In this document: in pieces, positions 9,474 to 19,874 of the stretch
Layout of the letters: every line of letters starts with the position of its first letter
Position numbering within the stretch: position 1 is the stretch's first letter
DNA from: Halobacillus sp. Nhm2S1
Lineage (GTDB): Bacteria > Bacillota > Bacilli > Bacillales > Halobacillaceae
Reading direction: 5' to 3'
DNA: 64,000 bases
Assembly (NCBI RefSeq): GCF_019599545.1
Contig: NZ_JAIEZV010000003.1
Coordinates: forward strand, 372,001 to 436,000
The notes under the pieces: model-generated
Told to the model about the DNA's origin: nothing
Database searches by the model: none
The model's input: the letters and a program-made list of their open reading frames with translations, nothing else
Position numbers and translations under genes: made by a program

Positions 9474-9920
9474 TTACGATAGTTGCTGAAGAACGAGCTT
9501 ATTGACCTTGGTTCCGTCGGCCTTGCCCTTGACTTTAGGCATGACGGCACTCATGACTTTACCCATGTCACTCTTAGAAGTAGCGCCTACTTCTTGAATC
9601 GTCTCATCAACGACTTGCTTGAGTTCTTCATCTGTCAGCTGTTTCGGCATATATACTTGTAAAATCTCAATTTCACGTTCGAGTCCTTCTACAAGATCTT
9701 CACGTCCAGCTTCTTTGAATTCATGGAGGGAATCATTTCTCTGCTTTACCTCACGAGATAAAACAGTCAATTCTTCTTCTTCAGATAATGAGTCTTTCCC
9801 CAGTTTTATGGCTTCATTTTGCATAGAAGCTTTCACCATGCGGATCGTCGATAATCTTTCCTTATCTCGGGCTTTCATGGCTGTTTTCATATCCTGGGTG
9901 AGACGGTCTGTAATTGTCAT
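9474..9920 (-). CDS. yqeY: GatB/YqeY domain protein
   Basis: YqeY-family protein whose C-terminal tail-like domain resembles that of the GatB subunit of glutamyl-tRNA amidotransferase. The 148 residues are almost all helical and charged, with the family signature [21 protein letters not shown] near the C-terminus. The ATG has GAGGGTG upstream. It lies 20 bases after rpsU, the usual pair in Firmicutes, and shares the rpsU promoter. Function is not established; association with tRNA is suggested by the domain. Confidence 0.93.
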   Translation of the reverse strand: MTITDRLTQDMKTAMKARDKERLSTIRMVKASMQNEAIKLGKDSLSEEEELTVLSREVKQRNDSLHEFKEAGREDLVEGLEREIEILQVYMPKQLTDEELKQVVDETIQEVGATSKSDMGKVMSAVMPKVKGKADGTKVNKLVLQQLS

Positions 9921-9940
9921 CTCTTCAACACCCTCTTTAA

Positions 9941-10114
9941 TTACTTACGCTTTCTAGCCGCCTCAGACTTTTTCTTACGGCGTACGCTAGGCTTATCGTA
10001 ATATTCACGCTTACGATATTCCGCTAATGTACCACTTTTTGATACATCACGCTTAAAGCGACGAAGAGCATCTTCAAGAGACTCGTTTTTACGAACGCGA
10101 GTTGTTTTTGACAT
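9941..10114 (-). CDS. rpsU: 30S ribosomal protein S21
   Basis: A 57-residue, strongly basic small-subunit protein. The translation begins MSKTTVRVRKN-like (read here as [19 protein letters not shown]) and ends in an [12 protein letters not shown] tail, the typical S21 layout. The ATG at 10114 has a GGAGGGA site. It is preceded by a strong sigma-A promoter and followed by yqeY. Confidence 0.96.
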   Translation of the reverse strand: MSKTTRVRKNESLEDALRRFKRDVSKSGTLAEYRKREYYDKPSVRRKKKSEAARKRK

Positions 10115-10183
10115 GCTAATTTCCCTCCCTCCGAAGCAAACAAAACTGTTTCTCTTGTATGGGAACCCCCCATACCTTTGACA

Positions 10184-10212
10184 ATTATATTATATGCATG
10201 TCATATGGTCAA
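10184..10212 (-). promoter_or_regulatory. Sigma-A promoter for rpsU-yqeY
   Basis: Minus-strand TTGACC (10207-10212) and TATAAT (10184-10189) with exactly 17 bases between. The minus-35 overlaps the last codons of the upstream flavin-reductase gene. A short hairpin (TATGGG ... CCCATA, about 10158-10174) follows in the leader. Confidence 0.9.
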
Positions 10213-10778
10213 CTTTTTTTGAAAGATAAAGGTTCTTTAACTTCACTGATCTGTACCTCTTCATTCAGCCTCATGTAACTTGAACGCCCGAGGTAGAGCG
10301 GAATGTTCAATTTTTCAAAATTCGGCAAACCATTTTCAAGAAAATTTTCTTCCTTGTAGTGGCACCCTTCAATATCTCCGATTACCCAGTCATGATCACC
10401 TGTATTGACGATTTGGTGGACCTTACACTCGTACGCTAGATAGGCATCCTCAATCAGAGGAAACCCTTCTTGTTCCATTGTCCAAGACTGATTGTAAGTA
10501 TGGTCCTTATCAACATCAACCCCTGAAACAGTGCCACTATATTGGATGAAACCTGCTTCTTCAAAAGGAAGGAAGTTAATCGTAAACCTTTTTGATTGTT
10601 TTACCATCTTATATGTATGTCTTTCTCTTCCTATTGCTACACCATACATGGGTGGTGTCATGGATAAGTAAGCGTGCCACCCGGCAGCCATAAAGTTAAC
10701 CTTTCCTTCGTTAAAAACTCCCACCACCGCTACCATACCAGGGTAACTATGCATCTTGACATGATCCTTCCTATTCAT
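10209..10778 (-). CDS. Flavin reductase-like FMN-binding protein
   Basis: A 189-residue protein of the flavin reductase-like, FMN-binding split-barrel family. Seen: an N-terminal PGMVAVVGVF strand, the NFMAAGWHAYLSMTPPMYGVAIG block that lines the flavin site in this family, RHTYKMVKQSKRFTINFL, and the C-terminal YLGRSSYMRL. Members reduce flavin with NAD(P)H or act as flavoprotein oxidoreductases on varied substrates; the substrate cannot be read here. It sits with deoC between rpsU and rsmE, where B. subtilis has yqeV (mtaB) and neighbours, so it is an accessory gene at this site. Confidence 0.85.
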   Translation of the reverse strand: MNRKDHVKMHSYPGMVAVVGVFNEGKVNFMAAGWHAYLSMTPPMYGVAIGRERHTYKMVKQSKRFTINFLPFEEAGFIQYSGTVSGVDVDKDHTYNQSWTMEQEGFPLIEDAYLAYECKVHQIVNTGDHDWVIGDIEGCHYKEENFLENGLPNFEKLNIPLYLGRSSYMRLNEEVQISEVKEPLSFKKS

Positions 10779-10896
10779 CCCGTCTCTCCTTTCCTATACC
10801 ATCTTTCCCCTCACCCTAAAGTCAAATCCCTATTCGTTCTCACATTATAGTTCTAGACTTTGGATAACTCGACCTCTTCAAAAAGGAGAATATTTA

Positions 10897-10934
10897 CTAA
10901 AGAAGCCATCCCTTAATAGGGATGGCTTCTTTAG
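10897..10934 (-). terminator. Terminator after deoC
   Basis: A 16-bp perfect stem (10897-10912 with 10919-10934) with a TTAATA loop, five bases after the deoC stop. The U-run is weak (CUUCUUUAG), so some read-through toward the flavin-reductase gene is possible. Confidence 0.85.
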
Positions 10935-10939
10935 TATTA

Positions 10940-11611
10940 TTAATAGTCAGAAGTTCCTTGTTCGCCGTTAACGATGGCGATTCCGGAGCTTGCACCAATA
11001 CGAGTGGCGCCAGCTTCAATCATCGCTTTTGCACCTTCGTAGTCGCGCACTCCGCCAGAAGCTTTCACACCCAGATCCGGGCCGACAGTTTTACGCATTA
11101 GGCTGATGTCCTCAACCGTTGCTCCTCCACCAGAGAAGCCTGTAGATGTTTTCACAAAATCTGCTCCAGCAGCTTTTGCAAGTTCACATGCTGCTACTTT
11201 TTCATCCTCTGAAAGAAGGGAAGTTTCGATGATTACTTTGACAATTGCTTTTCCTTCCGCTTCACGAACAACGGCTTCGATATCTTGTTGAACAAGTTCT
11301 TTATTTCCCGATTTCAACTCACCGATGTTGATAACCATATCGACTTCCGTTGCGCCTTTTTCAATCGCTTGCTTTGTTTCGAAAGCCTTTGTCTCTTTGG
11401 TTGTTGCCCCTAATGGGAAGCCAATGACTGTACAAACTTTCACATCTGTACCATCTAGTAGTTCTGCACAGTAAGAAACCCAGTGAGGGTTAACACAAAC
11501 AGAAGCAAAGTTGTTTTCTTTTGCTTCCTCACAAATTTGTGTGATTTTATCTTTTGGTGTATCAGGTTTAAGCTGTGTATGATCAATCATTTTAGCTAAA
11601 TTTTGTTCCAT
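10940..11611 (-). CDS. deoC: Deoxyribose-phosphate aldolase
   Basis: Class I aldolase that cleaves 2-deoxyribose-5-phosphate to glyceraldehyde-3-phosphate and acetaldehyde in deoxynucleoside catabolism. The 223 residues form a TIM barrel with the Schiff-base lysine in [11 protein letters not shown], the second lysine in [11 protein letters not shown], and [11 protein letters not shown] earlier. Full family length. The ATG at 11611 has an AAAGGA site. It is monocistronic with its own terminator and no dra/nupC/pdp neighbours, so it is relocated compared with the B. subtilis deoR-dra-nupC-pdp operon. Confidence 0.96.
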   Translation of the reverse strand: MEQNLAKMIDHTQLKPDTPKDKITQICEEAKENNFASVCVNPHWVSYCAELLDGTDVKVCTVIGFPLGATTKETKAFETKQAIEKGATEVDMVINIGELKSGNKELVQQDIEAVVREAEGKAIVKVIIETSLLSEDEKVAACELAKAAGADFVKTSTGFSGGGATVEDISLMRKTVGPDLGVKASGGVRDYEGAKAMIEAGATRIGASSGIAIVNGEQGTSDY

Positions 11612-11701
11612 TCTTGAATCGTCCTTTCAAAATTAAGTTGTTCGTACATCTCTTATATTCTAGCATGAAAGCGATTAAAATGCGAGCTTGTCTCTGTGGA
11701 T

Positions 11702-12451
11702 TCAAAATTCTTCCAACATATAAGAAAGACTCGAAAGAAAATAGAGGGGCGCGGTTTCCATACGTAGTATTCTTGGTCCTAGTCGAATGGACTTGAATCC
11801 TTCATTTGATAGCTTTTCCACTTCACTTTCAGAAAATCCACCTTCCGGCCCAAAAGCAACTAGTACCGTTTCCCCTCGTTTCAATGGTTTGAAAGCTTCA
11901 CTTAACAACTCGGATTTTTGATGTCTCGCCTCATCCGCATATCCGAAAAAGCAGTGGTCATAATGCGTTTTTATTTCTAAAAGCTGTTGAAGACTATGGA
12001 CACTTTGAACTTCAGGCACGACCGTTCGTTCGGATTGTTCGCTCGCTTCTTTGGATATTTTCTGCAATCTTTCAATTTTCTTGACTGCTTTTTTATTATC
12101 CCATTTGGCAACGGAGCGAGCAGCTTGATAAGGAATGAAAGCAGACGCTCCAAGTTCTGTCCCTTTTTGGACAATTTGCTCCAGCTTATCTCCTTTTCCA
12201 AGACTCGCTACGATCGTCACATGGACAGGAAGTTCCCGGTCTTCCTCCATCCATTTAACAACAATACAATGAACATCGTCCTGAGCCACTTTTGTGATTT
12301 CGCATAAAGCGGGACCTTTTTCTGGATGGATCGCTACTAGGTTGTCCCCTTCCCTCATCCGCATTACTCTTACAATATGATGGGTGTCTTCCCCACTCAC
12401 ATAAAGGGTATCATTGTTCCAACATTCTTGATCTACGAAATAGCGTTGCAT
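11702..12451 (-). CDS. rsmE: 16S rRNA m3U1498 methyltransferase RsmE (YqeU)
   Basis: SPOUT-class methyltransferase that makes N3-methyluridine at 1498 of 16S rRNA. The 249 residues have an N-terminal PUA-like domain (HHIVRVMRMREGD) and a knotted SAM-binding C-terminus with LVAFGPEGGFSESEVE and LGPRILRMETAPL. The ATG has a GGAG site and follows prmA by four bases, the conserved prmA-rsmE pair. It is the last gene of the hrcA-dnaK-dnaJ-prmA run. Confidence 0.95.
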   Translation of the reverse strand: MQRYFVDQECWNNDTLYVSGEDTHHIVRVMRMREGDNLVAIHPEKGPALCEITKVAQDDVHCIVVKWMEEDRELPVHVTIVASLGKGDKLEQIVQKGTELGASAFIPYQAARSVAKWDNKKAVKKIERLQKISKEASEQSERTVVPEVQSVHSLQQLLEIKTHYDHCFFGYADEARHQKSELLSEAFKPLKRGETVLVAFGPEGGFSESEVEKLSNEGFKSIRLGPRILRMETAPLYFLSSLSYMLEEF

Positions 12452-12455
12452 GCAA

Positions 12456-13394
12456 TCACTCCGGTTTTTTAGCGATGATGCTGACCCAGTCTTCCATCAT
12501 GTTTGTCTCTACAATTTCAAAACCTGATTGAATCAACTGCTCTCGAACCATTTCCTTACGTCCAGAAATAATTCCACAAGTGATGAAATATCCTCCAGGT
12601 TTGACAACACGATAGGCATCATCTGTGAACTTGACAATAATCTCCGCGAGAATGTTCGATACAATTAAATCAGCTTCCCAGTCTACTCCCTCAAGAAGAT
12701 CATTGAGTTTTGATGTGACCTTATCTTCCACTCCATTTAAAGCAGCATTGTTCTTCGTACTTGAGACGGCTACATCATCTAAATCGTAAGCATAAGCATG
12801 TTCGGCACCTAAAAGGACAGAAGCTACACTTAGAATCCCGGATCCAGCACCGACATCGAGTACCTTATCTCCTTTTTCTAGGTACTGTTCCAAGGCTTGT
12901 ATACTAAGAACTGTAGTCGGGTGCGTACCAGTTCCAAAAGCCATGCCAGGGTCCATTTCAATAATAATTTCATCACTGGACACCGGCGTATAGTCTTCCC
13001 ATGTTGGGATGATCGTGATTCTTTCTGAGATCTTGACTGGTTTATAATATTTTTTCCAAGCGGTTGCCCAATCCTCTTCCTGAATTTCACTGATCGTCAC
13101 ATGATTATGCCCAATATCAATGCCGAATTCTGTCAGATTTGATACGGTTTTTTTAATCCCATCAACGGTTTCACCAAGAAAACTGTTCATAGGCAGGTAG
13201 GCTTTTACATACACCCCTTCTGCCGGATAATCGTCTGGATTCAATTCATAAATTTCTCCTAGCTTCGTCTTCTTTTTTTTCATATCTGACGGGTCTTCGA
13301 TGACAACGCCACTCGCTCCTGATTCATGGAGAATATTCGATACCGGTTCAATTGCTTCTGTTGTCGTATGGACACATACTTCAGACCATTTCAT
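12456..13394 (-). CDS. prmA: Ribosomal protein L11 methyltransferase PrmA (YqeT)
   Basis: SAM-dependent methyltransferase acting on lysines and the N-terminus of ribosomal protein L11. The 312 residues include an N-terminal substrate-recognition region and a class I methyltransferase fold with AFGTGTHPTT, LDVGAGSGILS, and the catalytic-loop motif VSNILAEII. The ATG at 13394 has GAGGGTGG. It is co-directional with and downstream of dnaJ, but a long hairpin with a U-run intervenes. Confidence 0.95.
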   Translation of the reverse strand: MKWSEVCVHTTTEAIEPVSNILHESGASGVVIEDPSDMKKKKTKLGEIYELNPDDYPAEGVYVKAYLPMNSFLGETVDGIKKTVSNLTEFGIDIGHNHVTISEIQEEDWATAWKKYYKPVKISERITIIPTWEDYTPVSSDEIIIEMDPGMAFGTGTHPTTVLSIQALEQYLEKGDKVLDVGAGSGILSVASVLLGAEHAYAYDLDDVAVSSTKNNAALNGVEDKVTSKLNDLLEGVDWEADLIVSNILAEIIVKFTDDAYRVVKPGGYFITCGIISGRKEMVREQLIQSGFEIVETNMMEDWVSIIAKKPE

Positions 13395-13461
13395 TGATGA
13401 TCCACCCTCTTCATTATTTTTTCTAAGTATTTATGGATAGTTAACCAGAGTCTCAAGATAA

Positions 13462-13527
13462 AAAGTGCCTGCACGAGAGAACGGGAAATTCCATGAACTA
13501 CCCATCAACCAATCGTACAGACACCTT
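13462..13527 (-). terminator. Large-loop hairpin between dnaJ and prmA
   Basis: Fifteen paired positions, three of them G-U, between 13462-13476 and 13513-13527, enclosing a loop of about 36 bases and followed on the minus strand by CACUUUUUAUC. It starts 11 bases after the dnaJ stop. It is probably a leaky terminator or processing signal that lowers expression of prmA-rsmE relative to the chaperones. Confidence 0.7.
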
Positions 13528-13538
13528 CCTTTTAACCT

Positions 13539-14669
13539 TTAGCTGTCTCCTTTAAACGCACGTTTCATACGTTCGAAAAAGTTCCCGTGCTGCTCATCTG
13601 TTGCATCATTACCACTAATATCATTAAATTCACGTAGCAATTCTTTCTGTCTTTCCGTCAAGTTCTTAGGAGTGATGACTTTCATCTTCACATGCTGGTC
13701 ACCTTGGCCACGGCCGTGGACGTTCGGTGCACCTTTTTCTTTCAGACGGAATGTTTTTCCAGTTTGCGTTCCTGCAGGCACTTTTAACTTCACATTCCCG
13801 TGTACGGTAGGGACTTCAATTTCATCGCCAAGTGCTGCTTGTGCAAAGGTAAGAGGAATCTCACAGAAAATGTGATCGCCTTCGCGTTGGAAGAATTCAT
13901 GAGGCTGGACGCGGATAACTACAAACAAGTCTCCAGCTGGACCTCCATTGACCCCTTCTTCACCTTTTCCTTGCACACGAATTTGCTGACCATCATCAAT
14001 ACCTGCTGGGATATCGAGGTGAATTTTCTTGCGTTTTTTCACACGGCCATCGCCGCCACAAGTGTTACATTTGTCTTTAATGATTTTCCCTGTGCCCTGG
14101 CAGTGGTGACAAACACGACGGTTGACCACGCGGCCGAACGGTGTGTTCTGTTCTTGATTGACCTGTCCTGAGCCTTGACAGTGGGAGCAAGTTTCAGGTG
14201 TTGTTCCTGGCTTAGCACCGGAACCATCACACGTGTCACAGTCTTCCTCCATCGGAATTTCGATATCGGTAGACTTACCAAAAATAGACTCTTCGAATTG
14301 GAGGGTCATCGTATATTGCAAGTCTGCACCTTTACGTGGTGCGTTCGGGTCACGGCGTCGTCCACCGCCTCCAAAGAACATATCGAAAATATCGCCGAAG
14401 CCGCCGAAGTCTTCTGCGCCTCCACCGAAACCGCCAAAGCCGCCCTGGTTCGGACCGGCATGACCGAATTGATCATATTGGGCACGTTTCTGCTGATCGC
14501 TTAATGTTTCATAAGCTTCTTTCGCTTCCTTGAACTTTTCAGAAGCATTTTCTTCCTCACTGACGTCAGGGTGATACTTACGCGCCAGTTTACGGTAGGC
14601 TTTCTTTATTTCGTCTTTTGAAGCATCCTTGGACACGCCAAGGACTTCATAATAATCACGTTTACTCAC
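13539..14669 (-). CDS. dnaJ: Chaperone protein DnaJ (Hsp40)
   Basis: Co-chaperone that delivers substrates to DnaK and stimulates its ATPase. The 376 residues show the J domain with the HPD motif ([10 protein letters not shown], near residue 33), a glycine/phenylalanine-rich linker (about 75-110), four CxxCxGxG-type zinc repeats ([32 protein letters not shown]) and two C-terminal beta domains. The start is GTG at 14669 with a GGGAGAG site. It follows dnaK, with two hairpins in the gap, in the CIRCE operon. Confidence 0.97.
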   Translation of the reverse strand: MSKRDYYEVLGVSKDASKDEIKKAYRKLARKYHPDVSEEENASEKFKEAKEAYETLSDQQKRAQYDQFGHAGPNQGGFGGFGGGAEDFGGFGDIFDMFFGGGGRRRDPNAPRKGADLQYTMTLQFEESIFGKSTDIEIPMEEDCDTCDGSGAKPGTTPETCSHCQGSGQVNQEQNTPFGRVVNRRVCHHCQGTGKIIKDKCNTCGGDGRVKKRKKIHLDIPAGIDDGQQIRVQGKGEEGVNGGPAGDLFVVIRVQPHEFFQREGDHIFCEIPLTFAQAALGDEIEVPTVHGNVKLKVPAGTQTGKTFRLKEKGAPNVHGRGQGDQHVKMKVITPKNLTERQKELLREFNDISGNDATDEQHGNFFERMKRAFKGDS

Positions 14670-14730
14670 TTGTCGATCACTCTCCCGGACGCTATTACAT
14701 AAGGTTTATATTAACATTGAAAATCTAGGC

Positions 14731-14753
14731 AGGCAAACATCACCTGTTTGCCT
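14731..14753 (-). terminator. Hairpin in the dnaK-dnaJ gap
   Basis: Nine-bp perfect stem (14731-14739 with 14745-14753), UCACC-type loop on the plus strand, no U-run. It lies seven bases from the true terminator 14761-14801 and may stabilise or process the dnaJ transcript; it is not itself a typical terminator. Confidence 0.55.
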
Positions 14754-14760
14754 ACTCATG

Positions 14761-14801
14761 AAAAAAGTCAAAGTCAAGAAGAACCTGACTTTGACTTTTT
14801 T
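14761..14801 (-). terminator. Terminator after dnaK
   Basis: Sixteen-bp perfect stem (14761-14776 with 14786-14801) around a nine-base loop, with U-runs on both strands. It starts 11 bases after the dnaK stop, so dnaJ must be reached by read-through or by its own promoter. Confidence 0.85.
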
Positions 14802-14812
14802 TCTACCTTTTC

Positions 14813-16681
<1,869 letters not shown>

Positions 16682-16688
16682 TTATTTT

Positions 16689-17219
16689 TTACTGGTTCAC
16701 TTTTACCATTGACGGGCGGATGACCCGATCTTTCAGGCGATATCCTTTTTGCAACTCTTCTACGACGATATTACTTTCATAATTTTCGTCTTCGACTTGC
16801 ATGATCGCCTGATGCATATGAGGATCGAATTCTTCCCCTTTTGCAGGGATTTCTTCGACGCCTTCTTTTTCCAGAGCTGCTTTGAATTGGTCATAGACCA
16901 TTTTCATTCCATTTGCGAAGTTTTTGGCAGCATCGCCATCCACTTCCACTTGCAGAGCTCTTTCAAAGTTGTCCAAAGCCGGTATTAATTCCTCTACCAG
17001 GCTCTGGGATCTATATTTCCTATCCGCCTCTTTCTCTTTTTGAGTACGGCGGCGGAAATTATCATAATCCGCTTGCAAACGAAGCAGTCGATTATTGATT
17101 TCTTCTTTTTCCTGACGAAGCTGTTCCAGCTCATCTGTCTCTTCTACTACCGTTTGTTCAGAATCCTCATTTTGAGTTTCATCTTTTTCATCGATGATCT
17201 CTTGCTTGTTCTCTTCCAC
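16689..17219 (-). CDS. grpE: Nucleotide exchange factor GrpE
   Basis: Exchanges ADP for ATP on DnaK. The 176-residue protein has an acidic, disordered N-terminus, a long dimerising helix (about residues 30-85, [16 protein letters not shown]) and the C-terminal beta-wing with [14 protein letters not shown] and [20 protein letters not shown] three codons upstream at 17228 overlaps the AGGAGG site, so the GTG at 17219 (eight-base spacing) is the better start. Confidence 0.95.
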   Translation of the reverse strand: MEENKQEIIDEKDETQNEDSEQTVVEETDELEQLRQEKEEINNRLLRLQADYDNFRRRTQKEKEADRKYRSQSLVEELIPALDNFERALQVEVDGDAAKNFANGMKMVYDQFKAALEKEGVEEIPAKGEEFDPHMHQAIMQVEDENYESNIVVEELQKGYRLKDRVIRPSMVKVNQ

Positions 17220-17330
17220 GACTTCCACCTCCTACTTTCCATTACACCGTTACTGACTATAACATGAATCCTTATCCTGAAAAAGCATGAGACATAAGAT
17301 ACGCTCGAGCACTTGCTCCTTTGTTCCGCC

Positions 17331-18353
17331 CTAATACCAACCGCGGAAAGTATCTGTCATGTGCTTGGATAAGACGTTCATCAATGAAAACATTCGGTTA
17401 TACTCCATCCGGGTCGGACCTAAGAGGGCAATCGTCCCCACTTGATCATTCCCAAGCTGATAACTTGCTGTAATCAGACTGCAGTTTTGCATAGCATCAT
17501 AAGGATTCTCTTGTCCTATCCGGACTTGGATCCCTTCCTTGCCTGTCCGCAGTAAGTCAGCCATCTCACTTTCCCGTTCGATGGTAGCATATAAAGACCT
17601 GACTTTATCAAGGTCCCTGAATTCAGGTTGCATGAGAATGTTTGTCTTTCCACCAATGTACAGTTTCGTCGGATGCTCATCCACAAGAGCTGCACGCAAA
17701 TATTGGAAAGCTTCTTCGTGATGATCTGTATGTGTTTTTAGTAGATCATTGATCTCAGAATAGAGTTTTTCATGCAATTTTACCAACGGGACTCCTTGGA
17801 GCCGGCTGTTTAAAATGTTAACCATCTTTTCCAGATCTGCACCCTTGATTTCAACAGGAACGTTGAAAGCGCGATGCTCCACATGACCGGTATCCGTAAC
17901 TAGAATCGCAATAGCAGACTGATCAGATAATGGGACGATCTGCAATTGCTTCAGTTTTGTTTCAAATACTTCCGGTCCGAGAACGATGGATGTGTAGTTC
18001 GTCAAATCGGAGAGAATACCTGCTGACTTCTGAACCACACGTTCAAACTCCATCATTTTATCATCGAATGCTTCCCTAATGGTCACAATCTCTTGACTGG
18101 AAAGGCTCAATGGAGAAAGAAGATGGTCGACATAGAAACGATACCCTTTTTCAGAAGGTACCCTTCCTGAAGAAGAATGAGTTTTTTCAATGAAACCCAG
18201 TTCCTCTAAATCAGCCATTTCATTCCTTATCGTTGCTGAACTGAATGTTACAGCATCTTTTTTGGCTATTGACCGCGAACCTACAGGTTGTGCGGTCAGA
18301 ATGAAATCATCAATAATGACTTGCAAAATGAGCAATTGTCTATCTGTTAACAT
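17331..18353 (-). CDS. hrcA: Heat-inducible transcription repressor HrcA
   Basis: Repressor of class I heat-shock genes; binds CIRCE and needs GroEL for activity. The 340 residues contain an N-terminal winged helix (LTDRQLLILQVIIDDF ... SSATIRNEMADLEELGFI), an inserted dimerising domain and a GAF-like core (LGPEVFETKLKQLQIVPL). The ATG at 18353 has GGGGTG. The CIRCE operator lies 16 bases upstream, so HrcA represses its own operon hrcA-grpE-dnaK-dnaJ. Confidence 0.97.
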   Translation of the reverse strand: MLTDRQLLILQVIIDDFILTAQPVGSRSIAKKDAVTFSSATIRNEMADLEELGFIEKTHSSSGRVPSEKGYRFYVDHLLSPLSLSSQEIVTIREAFDDKMMEFERVVQKSAGILSDLTNYTSIVLGPEVFETKLKQLQIVPLSDQSAIAILVTDTGHVEHRAFNVPVEIKGADLEKMVNILNSRLQGVPLVKLHEKLYSEINDLLKTHTDHHEEAFQYLRAALVDEHPTKLYIGGKTNILMQPEFRDLDKVRSLYATIERESEMADLLRTGKEGIQVRIGQENPYDAMQNCSLITASYQLGNDQVGTIALLGPTRMEYNRMFSLMNVLSKHMTDTFRGWY

Positions 18354-18368
18354 CGATGATCACCCCTG

Positions 18369-18395
18369 TTAGCACTCGTTTGAAGTGAGTGCTAA
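18369..18395 (-). promoter_or_regulatory. CIRCE operator
   Basis: Perfect inverted repeat TTAGCACTC - nine bases - GAGTGCTAA, immediately downstream of the promoter and just upstream of hrcA. This is the canonical HrcA binding site. Confidence 0.99.
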
Positions 18396-18405
18396 ATCTA
18401 ATAAT

Positions 18406-18434
18406 AAATTATCAAAAGGGTTGAGGGATGTCAA
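18406..18434 (-). promoter_or_regulatory. Sigma-A promoter of the hrcA operon
   Basis: Minus-strand TTGACA (18429-18434), 17-base spacer, TAATTT (18406-18411). The CIRCE element starts about ten bases downstream of the minus-10, in the position to block transcription initiation. Confidence 0.9.
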
Positions 18435-18661
18435 CGGATAAACTTCTTTTTTTTAATCGTTCCTCAAGGTCCTTCTTCTCTCTTTAAAAATGTCCATTTT
18501 TAACACCGATTTTACGTTCCCTATAGCCGTATGGATGATAGGAAATCTAGTTCGTGACTTAGAGAGGCAGGTATGAAGGAGGGGAGCCTCTCAAAAGCCT
18601 CTTGCCCACCTTCCCCCTACCATGTTAAAGCAACCATTTATAATGAATAATGTTTGTTTGA

Positions 18662-19801
18662 TTATTCATCCAATAAAAACTCTTGGAAAACTTCATTACC
18701 AAGAATACGTCCCTTGGATGTAAGGCGGATATGGTCAGTGTCTTCAGCTATTAACGAACGCTCTTTGAGCTCTGTCAGCTTATTGCCAAAAACATCGACC
18801 AGTGTTTTCCCATACTTTTGATGGAAGAGTTCTTTTGAAACCCCTCTGGTTTTTCGCAAGCCCAGAAACATTTCTTCCTCCAGCTGCTCTTTAAGGCCTA
18901 TAGGTTCCTCATGAAGAACAGGCTTCCCATCTTCCGTGGCTTTCTTAACATAGGCAGGCAAAGGGCGGATATTAATCGTCCGCTTACCCGGAAGGTACCC
19001 GTGGGCACCCGCTCCGATGCCATAATAATATTCATTATTCCAGTATGTCAGGTTGTGTTTACTTTCAAACCCGGGCTTTGCGAAGTTACTGATCTCATAT
19101 TGCACAGCACCAGCTTCTGCTAATTTACGCTGTAACAACTCATACATTTCTGCCTCATCATCTTCCTTAGCCTTGGTGAGCTTACCCTTTTTATACCGTT
19201 GATAAAACACGGTTTTCGGTTCAATTTGCAGAGAATAGGAAGAGTAATGCGGCAAACCGAATTGCATCGCTTCATCAATAGTCTTTTCAAAGTCTTCCAC
19301 CGTCTGTCCAGGGAGAGCGTACATAAGATCTATGCTCACATTCGTCAACCCCGCTTGAACGAGACGATCGATATTCGTATAAACATCTTTCACCTTGTGG
19401 ACACGGCCAATCTTTTCAAGCATCTCATCATCGAAAACTTGAACGCCGAGTGATATGCGATCGACACCATACGCCTTCAACAAACGTACTTTTTCGACAT
19501 CTAAGTCTCCCGGGTTTGCTTCAAAGGTGTACTCTTCACAGCCAGAAATATCAAAATGATCATCAATCATTTTCAAAAGCTTTTCTAACTGCTTGTGGTT
19601 CACGGCTGTCGGGGTTCCGCCCCCGACAAAAATGGTTCGCACGTCCGCTTTTTCTCCCGGGATATAGGTGTGAATTTCTTTTTCAAGGGCCTCCAAATAG
19701 TCGTCTGCCAGACGCTCATTATAGAAAAACTTCGTAAAATCACAATAGTGACAAATCTGCTGACAGAAAGGGATGTGTATATATGCGGATGGGATTTTCA
19801 T
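18662..19801 (-). CDS. hemW: Heme chaperone HemW (radical SAM)
   Basis: Radical SAM protein formerly annotated as an oxygen-independent coproporphyrinogen oxidase; HemW proteins bind and deliver heme. The 379 residues show the CxxxCxxC cluster in IPFCQQICHYCDF near the N-terminus, GGGTPTAV, and the HemW-type C-terminal domain. HemW, unlike HemN, lacks the longer N-terminal extension. The ATG at 19801 has AAAGGTGG eight bases away; a GTG four codons upstream overlaps that site and is rejected. It lies between lepA and hrcA as in Bacillus. Confidence 0.93.
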   Translation of the reverse strand: MKIPSAYIHIPFCQQICHYCDFTKFFYNERLADDYLEALEKEIHTYIPGEKADVRTIFVGGGTPTAVNHKQLEKLLKMIDDHFDISGCEEYTFEANPGDLDVEKVRLLKAYGVDRISLGVQVFDDEMLEKIGRVHKVKDVYTNIDRLVQAGLTNVSIDLMYALPGQTVEDFEKTIDEAMQFGLPHYSSYSLQIEPKTVFYQRYKKGKLTKAKEDDEAEMYELLQRKLAEAGAVQYEISNFAKPGFESKHNLTYWNNEYYYGIGAGAHGYLPGKRTINIRPLPAYVKKATEDGKPVLHEEPIGLKEQLEEEMFLGLRKTRGVSKELFHQKYGKTLVDVFGNKLTELKERSLIAEDTDHIRLTSKGRILGNEVFQEFLLDE

Positions 19802-19824
19802 GGTTGTTACCACCTTTCATAAGG

Positions 19825-19855
19825 AAAACCGCAAGAGAAAAATCTCCTGCGGTTT
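19825..19855 (-). terminator. Terminator after lepA
   Basis: Hairpin AAACCGCA-AGAGA ... TCTCC-TGCGGTTT, 13 pairs with one mismatch, in the lepA-hemW gap about 20 bases after the lepA stop, with U-rich 3' side on the minus strand. It partly separates hemW from lepA. Confidence 0.8.
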
Positions 19856-19874
19856 CAACTGTCTTCCTTTTGCT

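Noticed and set aside
18643-18669. AT-rich perfect inverted repeat at the hemW stop
   Set aside because: Nine A/T-rich pairs overlapping the stop codon, no U-run beyond; too weak to call a terminator.
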